From: Clostridium sp.
GTDB taxonomy: Bacteria; Bacillota; Clostridia; Clostridiales; Clostridiaceae
Assembly: GCF_030532265.1 (NCBI RefSeq)
Contig: NZ_JAUNLM010000003.1
Location: 1 to 64,000, forward strand
Length of the DNA: 64,000 nt
Reading direction: 5' to 3'
This document shows, one piece after another, positions 56,972 to 64,000 of this stretch. The translations under genes were made by a program, and so were the position numbers. Numbering within the stretch: the stretch's first letter is position 1; each line of letters starts with the position of its first letter. A model generated the notes under the pieces. That model worked only from the letters and a program-made list of their open reading frames with translations, searched no databases and had not been told where the DNA came from.

Positions 56972-58276
56972 TTAGTAATTTTTATATCCTATAATTTCTT
57001 TTAAAAATTCTATATTTCCTAAAAAATTAACATGAGGATATCCTGCTATAGTATTATTTTTTTCATACCCACATGTCCACTCAACTTTTTTACCTAAAAA
57101 ATTCTCTTTAGTAATTTTATAAACTTTTTCTTCATTTAAGTTAACTTTAGATTTATGGAACTCATGACAATTTATAGTTAAATTTTTATTATCCTTTAGT
57201 ATAAGATTTGCATATCCAAATCTTTGTAATTTCCCAGTCATTTCACTATTCCCATCAAAAAAACCTACCATATCATACCCATCAATATTTTTTGTTAAAT
57301 ACATAAGTCCACCACATTCAGCAAAACACCTCAATCCACTTTCTAAAGATTTTTTAATACTATCTCTCATAGACTTATTTTTAGAAAGTTTTTCTTTAAA
57401 TACTTCAGGATATCCTCCACCTAAATACAAGAAATCTAAATTTTTTGGTATTTCTTTATCATGTAATGGACTAAAATATATTAAGTTACCTATTTTTTTT
57501 AATATTTCTATATTTTCTTCATAATAAAAGCTAAATGCTTCATCTAAAGCAATACCTATATTTATGTTTTTATATTCTATATTTAAATTTTTATTTTCAC
57601 TTTCAATACTCTTAAATTCATTTAATAATGCATCTATATCAATATTTTTTTCTATAATACTACTACAATAATCTATTTTTTCTTTTAAGTTACTTACTTC
57701 AATACTTTGAACTAAGCCAAGATGTCTACTTTCTAAGGATAAATTCTCATCCTTTTCTATGTATCCAAACACCTTAATATTACAATTTTTCTCTATAGCA
57801 GCTTTTAAAAGCATATAATAACTTTTACTTATTGAATTTAATATAACTCCTACTACATTAGCCCCTTTAAAATTAATTATTCCATTAATCTCTGCACAAA
57901 GAGTTACACTTTGTGCTCCTGGGGTAATAACCAAAAGTATTGGCATATCTTCAAGAACCTTTGATACATGATAAGTTGAAGCAAATGTGTCTATTCCTTT
58001 TCCATCATAAAGACCCATAACACCTTCTATTATTCCTAAATCTCCAGAGCCTTTTGAGTAAGTATATTTAACACCATCTTCTCCAATCAAAAATAAATCT
58101 AAATTTCTAGATGGTTTTCCTGTAATAAATTTATGAAAAGCTCCATCAATATAATCAGGACCAACTTTATATCCTTGTACATCAAATCCCTTTTTCATTA
58201 GCAAATTCATAAGTCCTAATGTAAAAGTTGTTTTGCCACCACCACTTTTATTTGAAGAAATAATTAAAGATTTCAT
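56972..58276 (-). CDS. cbiA: cobyrinate a,c-diamide synthase
   Basis: Amidates the a and c side chains using glutamine and ATP. The 434-residue product starts with IISSNKSGGGKTTFTLGLM (ATP loop) and has GYKVGPDYIDGAFHKFITGKPSRNLDLF (about residue 36), with the glutaminase Cys in RCFAECGGLMYLT (about 321). It precedes cbiC by 29 bases. Known also as cobB in the aerobic nomenclature. Confidence 0.94.
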   Translation of the reverse strand: MKSLIISSNKSGGGKTTFTLGLMNLLMKKGFDVQGYKVGPDYIDGAFHKFITGKPSRNLDLFLIGEDGVKYTYSKGSGDLGIIEGVMGLYDGKGIDTFASTYHVSKVLEDMPILLVITPGAQSVTLCAEINGIINFKGANVVGVILNSISKSYYMLLKAAIEKNCNIKVFGYIEKDENLSLESRHLGLVQSIEVSNLKEKIDYCSSIIEKNIDIDALLNEFKSIESENKNLNIEYKNINIGIALDEAFSFYYEENIEILKKIGNLIYFSPLHDKEIPKNLDFLYLGGGYPEVFKEKLSKNKSMRDSIKKSLESGLRCFAECGGLMYLTKNIDGYDMVGFFDGNSEMTGKLQRFGYANLILKDNKNLTINCHEFHKSKVNLNEEKVYKITKENFLGKKVEWTCGYEKNNTIAGYPHVNFLGNIEFLKEIIGYKNY

Positions 58277-58287
58277 ACTTTAATCTC

Positions 58288-59121
58288 CTATCCTTTAAGT
58301 TTCTTAGTTTCTCCGATACCTTTAAACTTATCTTCTATTGCATCATTAATATGTTCTATGTATATGTCTCTAAAGCTTTTTTCTTCTCCTAAACCTTTCA
58401 TATGTATATCTACTTCTATACCTTTACTTTCTAATATAGTTTTCCATGAATCTTCTTCATCTGATGCCATATCATTTTTAACATGATCTCCTGCAACTAC
58501 CATAAGAGGTGCAAGCTTTACTTTTCTTATATTGTTTCTTTCTAATCTACTTATAACTGTATCTATTGTTGGGTAACCTTCTACTGTACCAACAAAAGCT
58601 CTTTCATATCCTTCATCATAAAGCATTGATTGAAGTGCCCCATATACAGCATTTGAATAATGCATACTTCCATGACCAAATAAAACTACTGCTTCATCTT
58701 CTTTTGAATCTAATACATGCTTTATACTATCTATAAATATAGAATAGTCATTTGGTGCTTCTTCTTCTCCTTGATAAAAGAATATTGGTCTTCCAAATTT
58801 TAAAACTCTAAAATCATCTTTAAATTTTAATACATTTCCTTTTACATAATCATATTCTTCTCCAGGTATAATATGAAGTGGTTGTACTATTACTTCCTCA
58901 TAACCTAATTCTTTTAATTTCTCAAGTATAAACTCTGGTTTATCAACTTGTATATTATGTACTCTTTTTAATTTATTAATTATCATATGAGAAGTAAAAG
59001 CTCTAAATATATCGTATTCATTAAAATTTTCTTTTATTTCTTTTTCTATTTTTTCAATTGAGTTTTCTAATGCATCTAAATAACTTGTACCAAAACTAAC
59101 TACTAAAATTGCCTTTTTCAT
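58288..59121 (-). CDS. cbiK: anaerobic sirohydrochlorin cobaltochelatase
   Basis: Inserts Co2+ into sirohydrochlorin, committing it to B12. The 277-residue product shows the CbiK start KKAILVVSFGTSYLDALENSIEKIEKEI and the active-site histidines in VLFGHGSMHYSN (about residue 148) and PLMVVAGDHVKNDMA (about 208-222). AGAGGTG precedes the ATG. It is the first gene of the operon and the one directly controlled by the B12 riboswitch. Confidence 0.94.
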   Translation of the reverse strand: MKKAILVVSFGTSYLDALENSIEKIEKEIKENFNEYDIFRAFTSHMIINKLKRVHNIQVDKPEFILEKLKELGYEEVIVQPLHIIPGEEYDYVKGNVLKFKDDFRVLKFGRPIFFYQGEEEAPNDYSIFIDSIKHVLDSKEDEAVVLFGHGSMHYSNAVYGALQSMLYDEGYERAFVGTVEGYPTIDTVISRLERNNIRKVKLAPLMVVAGDHVKNDMASDEEDSWKTILESKGIEVDIHMKGLGEEKSFRDIYIEHINDAIEDKFKGIGETKKLKG

Positions 59122-59153
59122 TTTTCACCTCTAAACTTATTTTTAAAAACAAA

Positions 59154-59183
59154 AGCACCTTTACCTCAAAGGATAAAAGTGCT
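59154..59183 (-). terminator. B12 riboswitch expression-platform terminator
   Basis: AGCACTTTTA pairs with TAAAGGTGCT (reverse strand, one G-U pair) and is followed by TTTTGTTTTT, between the riboswitch and cbiK. Confidence 0.75.
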
Positions 59184-59278
59184 AATAAATTGCAACATAT
59201 AAGTAAAAAATTAAATATCATCTTAAATATTACTAAATATAACCTATATTCCTTCCCTCCGAAGAATAGATACTTATT

Positions 59279-59420
59279 TATAGGCAGGTTTCCTGACTTA
59301 AGGGTCACTCTTGTTTAATCCTTCCCGAAAAAATTCAGTGGTTATATTAAACTTGTCTCCTATTCACAGTAGCGGGGGCTGTAATGGTCTCACACCATTT
59401 TCCCTTTTAAAATATAACTT
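59279..59420 (-). promoter_or_regulatory. cobalamin riboswitch of the cbi operon
   Basis: On the reverse strand the aptamer blocks appear in order: GGGAAAATGGTGTGA, ACAGCCCCCGCTACTG, AACCACTGAA, GGGAAGG, and AGAGTGACCCTTAAGTCAGGAAACCTGCC (the conserved 3' end, 59311-59283). These correspond to the adenosylcobalamin aptamer. High coenzyme B12 would turn off the whole downstream operon. Confidence 0.92.
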
Positions 59421-59467
59421 TATTTATATTCACCTATAAAATATTTATTTACTTTTCTCGTTCATTA

Positions 59468-59496
59468 ATTATATATTAATTTTTAATAATATTCAA
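59468..59496 (-). promoter_or_regulatory. promoter of the cobalamin operon
   Basis: TTGAAT (59496-59491), 17 bases, and a perfect TATAAT (59473-59468) on the reverse strand, about 40 bases before the aptamer. Confidence 0.65.
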
Positions 59497-59520
59497 CTTT
59501 CTTTACTACTTAATTTTAAA

Positions 59521-60567
59521 TTATTCTTTTATATAAAATTTATATATAGTTTGCTTTTTATATTCATTATCTTTAAGAAGTATAGAGTCTTCTATAAAGG
59601 AATTATTTCTTCCAATTGGAGGACTTTGCGTTTCTATAGCTATCCCACTTCTAATATTTGCACACTTTCCATTTTCAATAACTCTATCATCTGGAAAGTT
59701 TAAAGAATATAAAACTACTGCCTTTTGATTTGTATAAACATCCATGCATCTTCCTGAAGTCTCATCCCAAAGCCTTACTTTAACATTATCTCCTTCGTGA
59801 AGTAGCCAAGGGTGATCATATCCTGAACCAATTTTTAATTGATAATTATTTTTTTCTATATCTCTCCCTATAGTTTTTGGTATTATAAAATCAAATGGAG
59901 AATAAGTTAAATCTATTAAATTTCCAGTTGGAACTTGTGTATTATCCAATTCTATTAAATAATCACTATCTACATATAAACAATGATTTAGTACAGTTTC
60001 TTTTTTATATCCAGATAAATTAAAATAACTATGATTAGTTAAGTTTAAAAGAGTATCTTCATCTGAAATTCCTCTATAATCAATCTTTAATGAACAATCT
60101 TCTGTTACTGTATATCTTACAATAACATCTAAATTACCAGGATATCCTTCTTCTTTGTTTTTACTTTTAAAAGAAAATTCCATATAACTTTCTTTTGGGC
60201 CAATATTTGTTTTTACATCCATTACTTTTTTATCAAAGCCCTTGTCCCCTCCATGACCTTGATGAATTCCATAATTTTTATTAAACTCTAAAACCTTATT
60301 ATTAAATAGTACTTTTCCTTCACAAACTCTTCCAGAAGTTCTTCCAATTAGAGCACCAAAATAAGATGGATTATCTTTATAGTCATTAATATCTTTGTAT
60401 TTCAGAACTACATTTTCTAACTTGCCATTTTTATCTTTCACCATAATATCTGTTATTATAGCTCCATAATTAAGAGCTGTTACAGAAAAACCTTTAGAAT
60501 TCGTTATAGTATAACTTTTAATTTCATTTGAATCAAACTTTGCAATTACCTTTTTATCTAATTTCAC
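59521..60567 (-). CDS. galM: aldose 1-epimerase (mutarotase)
   Basis: Converts alpha- and beta-anomers of hexoses. The 348-residue product contains the family's substrate-binding histidines in NYGIHQGHGGDKGF (about residue 93) and NLTNHSYFNLSG (about 171), SGYDHPWLLHEG (about 239) and the catalytic Glu in GIAIETQSPPIG (about 306-317). The start is GTG with GAGGG upstream. It is not beside a gal operon; the adjacent hexuronate genes and the LacI-type palindrome near its promoter suggest a carbohydrate-regulated role. Confidence 0.94.
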   Translation of the reverse strand: MKLDKKVIAKFDSNEIKSYTITNSKGFSVTALNYGAIITDIMVKDKNGKLENVVLKYKDINDYKDNPSYFGALIGRTSGRVCEGKVLFNNKVLEFNKNYGIHQGHGGDKGFDKKVMDVKTNIGPKESYMEFSFKSKNKEEGYPGNLDVIVRYTVTEDCSLKIDYRGISDEDTLLNLTNHSYFNLSGYKKETVLNHCLYVDSDYLIELDNTQVPTGNLIDLTYSPFDFIIPKTIGRDIEKNNYQLKIGSGYDHPWLLHEGDNVKVRLWDETSGRCMDVYTNQKAVVLYSLNFPDDRVIENGKCANIRSGIAIETQSPPIGRNNSFIEDSILLKDNEYKKQTIYKFYIKE

Positions 60568-60733
60568 CTTTTCACCCTCACAAAATAAAATTTATATTAC
60601 ATCCCATACATATTTATTAATTTTTCGTAATGAATAGTCCTCTTTTAAATTTAATTCTAGAAATTTATATAATTATCAAAAGCTAACATACCCTCCTTAA
60701 ATAATTTTAATTTAAATATATTTTTAAATTATA

Positions 60734-60745
60734 GAAAATGTTTTC
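60734..60745. promoter_or_regulatory. candidate LacI/CcpA-type operator of galM
   Basis: GAAAATGTTTTC is a five-base inverted repeat with a two-base centre, close to cre and LacI-family operators. It lies just after the predicted transcription start point, a typical repression position. Confidence 0.5.
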
Positions 60746-60759
60746 ATAACTGTGATTTA

Positions 60760-60788
60760 ATTTTAGTAAAATATTATCTTAGTGTCAA
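60760..60788 (-). promoter_or_regulatory. promoter of galM
   Basis: A perfect TTGACA (60788-60783), a 17-base spacer and TAAAAT (60765-60760) on the reverse strand. Confidence 0.65.
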
Positions 60789-60887
60789 TTACATATAAAT
60801 GTTTTTTCACAAAACTTTTTTATTTAAATTAATTAAAATTTATTTATTATTTAAAGCAAATTTTGCCAAAAAGTAAATATATATATC

Positions 60888-60921
60888 AAAAGGACTTTTT
60901 CTTTTATGAAAAAGTCCTTTT
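60888..60921 (-). terminator. terminator of the hexuronate operon
   Basis: AAAAGGACTTTTTC and its complement form a 14-base stem with a six-base loop; T-rich sequence precedes and follows. It lies about 80 bases after the transporter gene. Confidence 0.82.
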
Positions 60922-61004
60922 AGTTAAAATCTAATCTCTACTTAACTAAATAGTATTACTTTTAAAATTAAATATTTTTATTTAAATCTATATATAAATT
61001 ATTT

Positions 61005-62408
61005 TTATTCTGCACATGCTTCCATTCTCTTTTTATTTAATTCTTCATTTACTTCTAAAAGCTTATTTTTAGAAAGATTATATACAAAAATTAATATTAA
61101 TGTTGTAAAAGCTAGTCCAACAAAATTTGCTCCACAAATTATATTTTTTATTCCAACACCTACTGCCTCAACTTGAGCAGAAGCGCCTGATTCATACCCT
61201 AAAAATCCTAAAGCAAATCCTCCAACACCACCAGCAATTGCTTGTGATAATTTTCTACATAATGAGTAAGAAGAATATACTATTCCCTCATTTCTTTCTC
61301 CACTTAAATATTCTTGATAGTCAATAACATCTGAAACTAATGCCCATATTAATGCATTTACAAGTCCTGTACCTAATCCAGCTATCATAGTTAATCCAAT
61401 ATATAAATAAGGATTAGTTATTGGCATAATAAATAATACTAAATAAACTAACATTGCTAAAATTGAACCACCAATTGTTGCCTCTTTTTTTCCGAACTTT
61501 CTCACTATTATTCCAACAAAAGGTAATATAGCAAATGTAGGTAATATAGTAGCTATTCCCCCTAAAGTAATAAGCCCTGCATTATGAAAATATTCTTTAT
61601 ATAAATATGCATTTAGTGAAGCTCCTGTGAACATAGCAGCAAGCATAGTAAATGATGCTAAAGTTACTCCTATAAACGCTCTATTTTTTATAAGTATTTT
61701 TATTGTGCTACCTACATTTACCTTTTTACTATCATTTGCTTTATAAACTATTCTTTCTGTTGTTAATCTAAACGTTATCATATAACTTATAGAAGATATT
61801 ATTGCAAATATTACTGCACATTTAAAGAATCCTCCTGCTGTTACTACACCATCAGTAAATACTATTTTAGGAACTACTAACATTACTAATAAATTTGCTC
61901 CAATTGAACCAATATTTCTAAATGTTGAAAGTGCTGTTCTTTCATTTGGATCTGATGTCATAACTGAAGCTAAAGATCCATATGGTATATTAACAGCTGT
62001 GTATAACATACCGAAAGCAATATATGTTACATAAGCATATAAAACTTTCATATTATCTGGAAGACCTGGAATAGCTGTAAATGCTAGAACTCCAACTAAA
62101 CTCATAGGTATTCCAAACTTAACTACATAAGGTTTAAATTTTCCATGTTCTGTATGTTTGTTTTTATCAACAATAATTCCCATTATAGGATCGTTTATAG
62201 CATCCCATATTCTAGCAACTATAAACAAAGTACCTACGGCCGTTGCACTTATTCCTAATACATCTGTATAAAATAGCATTAAGTAACTACTAACAAACAT
62301 AAAGAATGCTCCACACCCAAAATCTCCAAAAGCATATCCAATTTTATCCCCATTATTAAATTCTTTTGTTTTGTTTCCTTTTGCACTAATAATATCTAAA
62401 ACGCTCAT
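61005..62408 (-). CDS. GPH-family sugar:cation symporter, probable hexuronide transporter
   Basis: A 467-residue MFS-related protein with about twelve membrane helices. The family's N-terminal motif GYAFGDFGCGAFFMFVSSYLMLFYTD, WDAINDPIMGIIVDKN (about residue 68) and the central GERNEGIVYSSYSLCRKLSQAI (about 373) fit the glycoside-pentoside-hexuronide:cation group. Following uxaC by three bases, it is likely to import glucuronides or hexuronates (UidB/YjmB-like). AAGGGG precedes the ATG. Confidence 0.87.
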   Translation of the reverse strand: MSVLDIISAKGNKTKEFNNGDKIGYAFGDFGCGAFFMFVSSYLMLFYTDVLGISATAVGTLFIVARIWDAINDPIMGIIVDKNKHTEHGKFKPYVVKFGIPMSLVGVLAFTAIPGLPDNMKVLYAYVTYIAFGMLYTAVNIPYGSLASVMTSDPNERTALSTFRNIGSIGANLLVMLVVPKIVFTDGVVTAGGFFKCAVIFAIISSISYMITFRLTTERIVYKANDSKKVNVGSTIKILIKNRAFIGVTLASFTMLAAMFTGASLNAYLYKEYFHNAGLITLGGIATILPTFAILPFVGIIVRKFGKKEATIGGSILAMLVYLVLFIMPITNPYLYIGLTMIAGLGTGLVNALIWALVSDVIDYQEYLSGERNEGIVYSSYSLCRKLSQAIAGGVGGFALGFLGYESGASAQVEAVGVGIKNIICGANFVGLAFTTLILIFVYNLSKNKLLEVNEELNKKRMEACAE

Positions 62409-62411
62409 ATG

Positions 62412-63815
62412 TTAACCCCTTCCAAAATACTTAACAGAATTTTTATAACAAATATTTTCTACTATTTCACCTAATATTTCTTCATCATAAGGATATTGTC
62501 CACTTTCAACTAATGCTCCAATGTAATTGCATAATATCCTTCTAAAATATTCATGTCTTGTATAAGACAAAAAGCTTCTTGAGTCTGTAACCATACCAAC
62601 AAATTGACTAATAAGCCCAAGTTGTGATAATGCAGTCATTTGTCTTTCCATTCCATCCTTTTGGTCATTAAACCACCAACCTGATCCAAATTGTATTTTT
62701 CCACAAATATTTTGACCTTGAAAATTTCCAATCATAGTTCCTATAACTTCATTGTCCTTAGGATTTAAACAATACAAAATCGTCTTTGGTAGATTATCTT
62801 CTTTATCTAATTCATCCAATATTCTTGAAAGTGAATATGCTATTTCTCCGTCATCAATACTATCAAATCCAGCATCTGCTCCCACTTTATTGAACATTTT
62901 AGTATTATTGTTTCTTAAAGCTCCTATATGTAATTGCATTATCATATTTCTCTTTGAGTACATTTTTCCCAAAGAAATTAATAGTGCTATAGAATATATT
63001 GATGCTTCTTTTTCAGAAATTTCTTTACCATCTAATGCTTTTATAAATATCTCATTAACCTCTTCATATGAAAACTTCAAAAAGTTTATTCTCTCCAAAC
63101 TATGATCTGTAATCATACAACCATTTTCATAAAAATAATCTAATCTAAATTCAAGTGCTTTTTCTAAATCATTAAAACATTTTATTTCTAAATTACTTAC
63201 TTCTGATAATAATTTTATATATTCTATAAATCCTTCATTTTTAATCTTCATAGCCTTTTCAGGTCTAAATGTTGGTGCAACAATACATTTAAAACTACTA
63301 TCTTCTTTAATTTGCTTGTGAAACCTTAAATCATCTATAGGATCATCTGTAGTACCTATATACTCTACATTTGCCATTTCGATAAGCTTTCTTGCTGTTA
63401 ATTTATTATCTTTTATTGACTTATTACATTTATCCCATATAACCTTTGCTGTTTTTTCACTTAAAATTTCTTCCACACCAAAGAATCTTTTAAGTTCTAA
63501 ATGAGACCAATGATAAATTGGATTTCCAATTAAATATGGCATCATTTTAGCAAATTCATAAAATTTTTCATAATCACTAGCATCACCAGTTATATACTTT
63601 TCATCTATACCATAGCTTCTCATAGCCCTCCACTTATAGTGGTCATGGTATAGCCACATTTCAGTAATATTTTTAAACTCATGATCTGTGGCTATTTCCA
63701 TTGGGACTAGGTGACAGTGATAATCAAACACTGGCACCTTTGAAGCATAATTATGATATAAAACTTTTGACACTTCATTTTCTAGTAAAAAGTCTTTATT
63801 CATAAATTTCTTCAT
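62412..63815 (-). CDS. uxaC: glucuronate isomerase
   Basis: Isomerises D-glucuronate to D-fructuronate and galacturonate to tagaturonate, in the first step of hexuronate catabolism. The 467-residue product has the amidohydrolase-like metal motif VFDYHCHLVPMEIA near residue 30, TEMWLYHDHYKWRAMRSYGI (about 51), and a C-terminal YTRHEYFRRILCNYIG (about 427). GGGGAG precedes the ATG. It lies between uxuA and the transporter on one transcript. Confidence 0.95.
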   Translation of the reverse strand: MKKFMNKDFLLENEVSKVLYHNYASKVPVFDYHCHLVPMEIATDHEFKNITEMWLYHDHYKWRAMRSYGIDEKYITGDASDYEKFYEFAKMMPYLIGNPIYHWSHLELKRFFGVEEILSEKTAKVIWDKCNKSIKDNKLTARKLIEMANVEYIGTTDDPIDDLRFHKQIKEDSSFKCIVAPTFRPEKAMKIKNEGFIEYIKLLSEVSNLEIKCFNDLEKALEFRLDYFYENGCMITDHSLERINFLKFSYEEVNEIFIKALDGKEISEKEASIYSIALLISLGKMYSKRNMIMQLHIGALRNNNTKMFNKVGADAGFDSIDDGEIAYSLSRILDELDKEDNLPKTILYCLNPKDNEVIGTMIGNFQGQNICGKIQFGSGWWFNDQKDGMERQMTALSQLGLISQFVGMVTDSRSFLSYTRHEYFRRILCNYIGALVESGQYPYDEEILGEIVENICYKNSVKYFGRG

Positions 63816-63837
63816 ATTAAAAAACTCCCCTTAAATT

Positions 63838-64000
63838 TTATTTTTCCCCTTTATTAATTGCTTCTATTAACCCATTAATATAAACTGCTCCTAAAGCTCT
63901 GTCATATAGTCCGTATCCTGGTCTTCCAGTTTCTCCCCAAATCATTCTTCCATGATCTGGTCTATATGGTCCATCAAAATCATAATCACAATATGCTTTC
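63838..64000 (-). CDS. uxuA: mannonate dehydratase, C-terminal part (runs off the window)
   Basis: The last 53 codons of uxuA, open at the window edge. The fragment reads [18 protein letters not shown], then [24 protein letters not shown], which are the C-terminal blocks of mannonate dehydratase (its substrate-contacting GP.RPDH and GRPGYGL.DRA). The enzyme converts D-mannonate to 2-keto-3-deoxygluconate. The stop TAA is at 63840-63838, 22 bases before uxaC. The start lies outside the window. Confidence 0.9.
   Translation of the reverse strand, partial: KAYCDYDFDGPYRPDHGRMIWGETGRPGYGLYDRALGAVYINGLIEAINKGEK

Larger units (their letters stand above)
60568..60887. other. long galM leader and promoter region
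   Basis: About 320 bases without a gene. It contains the galM promoter and operator described separately. Between them and galM an AAGGAGG word is followed after one base by ATG (60689), which opens only ten codons, so it is unlikely to be a gene. I recognise no riboswitch. The rest is AT-rich. Confidence 0.5.

Noticed and set aside
59109..59318. Open frames on both strands across the region before cbiK
   Set aside because: They run through the B12 riboswitch and its terminator, have no ribosome site, and encode no recognisable domain.
60657..60689. A ten-codon ATG frame behind an AAGGAGG word in the galM leader
   Set aside because: The spacing is one base and the frame is too short; it may be chance or a decayed gene, with no support either way.

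Overview
This is a compact, very AT-rich chromosomal stretch from a spore-forming, low-GC Gram-positive anaerobe, most likely a Clostridium sensu stricto (cluster I) of the C. perfringens/C. baratii kind. The pointers are an alpha/beta-type SASP spore protein gene, strong AGGAGG ribosome sites with frequent TTG/GTG starts, T-box, lysine and cobalamin riboswitches, a giant 2-hydroxyacyl-CoA dehydratase-activase fusion, an FprA flavodiiron protein, and an anaerobic (cobalt-early) B12 pathway. Species cannot be fixed from the sequence alone. I see no phage, plasmid, insertion sequence or CRISPR array.

Layout. 0-5 kb: tRNA-Cys, hslO with a methyltransferase, a SASP gene, and the diaminopimelate operon asd-dapA-dapB. 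5-11.7 kb: an acetyltransferase and a five-gene oligopeptide ABC importer (oppBCDFA). 11.7-14.3 kb: cobO-patA, divergent from dapH; with asd/dapA/dapB these supply most of the N-acetyl branch of DAP synthesis. 14.3-20.6 kb: a tandem-OB SSB-like protein, a PdaB-like deacetylase, a DUF4364 regulator, a beta-propeller protein, a TSCPD protein, folC and fprA. 20.6-28 kb: valS under a Val T-box, then the 1412-residue activase. 28-38 kb: a TPR protein, a transglutaminase-like membrane protein, recX (with a probable 41-codon follower), an M16 peptidase, a two-component system, an SDR, a dipeptidase, a phosphoesterase and glyA. 38-43.6 kb: a split ThrE-type threonine/serine exporter, a decayed glycosyltransferase fragment, a lysine-riboswitch-controlled APC permease, and a run of small genes. 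43.8 kb: pepD. 45.4-59.5 kb: a single long reverse-strand cobalamin operon (cbiK, A, C, D, E, T, L, F, G, H, J, B, cobD, an ApgM-like gene, cbiP) under a B12 riboswitch. 59.5-64 kb: galM and the end of a hexuronate operon (uxuA, uxaC, GPH transporter).

How it fits together. The operon encodes ring synthesis from sirohydrochlorin to adenosylcobinamide phosphate; the one step it lacks, corrinoid adenosylation, is supplied by cobO more than 30 kb away, translationally coupled to patA. Nucleotide-loop genes (cobU, cobS, cobT, cobC) are not in the window. Lysine supply is split: the permease has a lysine riboswitch, while the DAP genes show none, consistent with DAP and dipicolinate being needed for wall and spore regardless of lysine.

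No wholly new system is evident. The items most worth a second look are the ApgM-like gene inside the B12 operon (its expected nucleophile position appears to be Tyr), a GT2 glycosyltransferase remnant with four in-frame stops, a galM promoter with a LacI/CcpA-type palindrome just downstream of the start point, a small ORF coupled to recX, and the cobO-patA/dapH junction.
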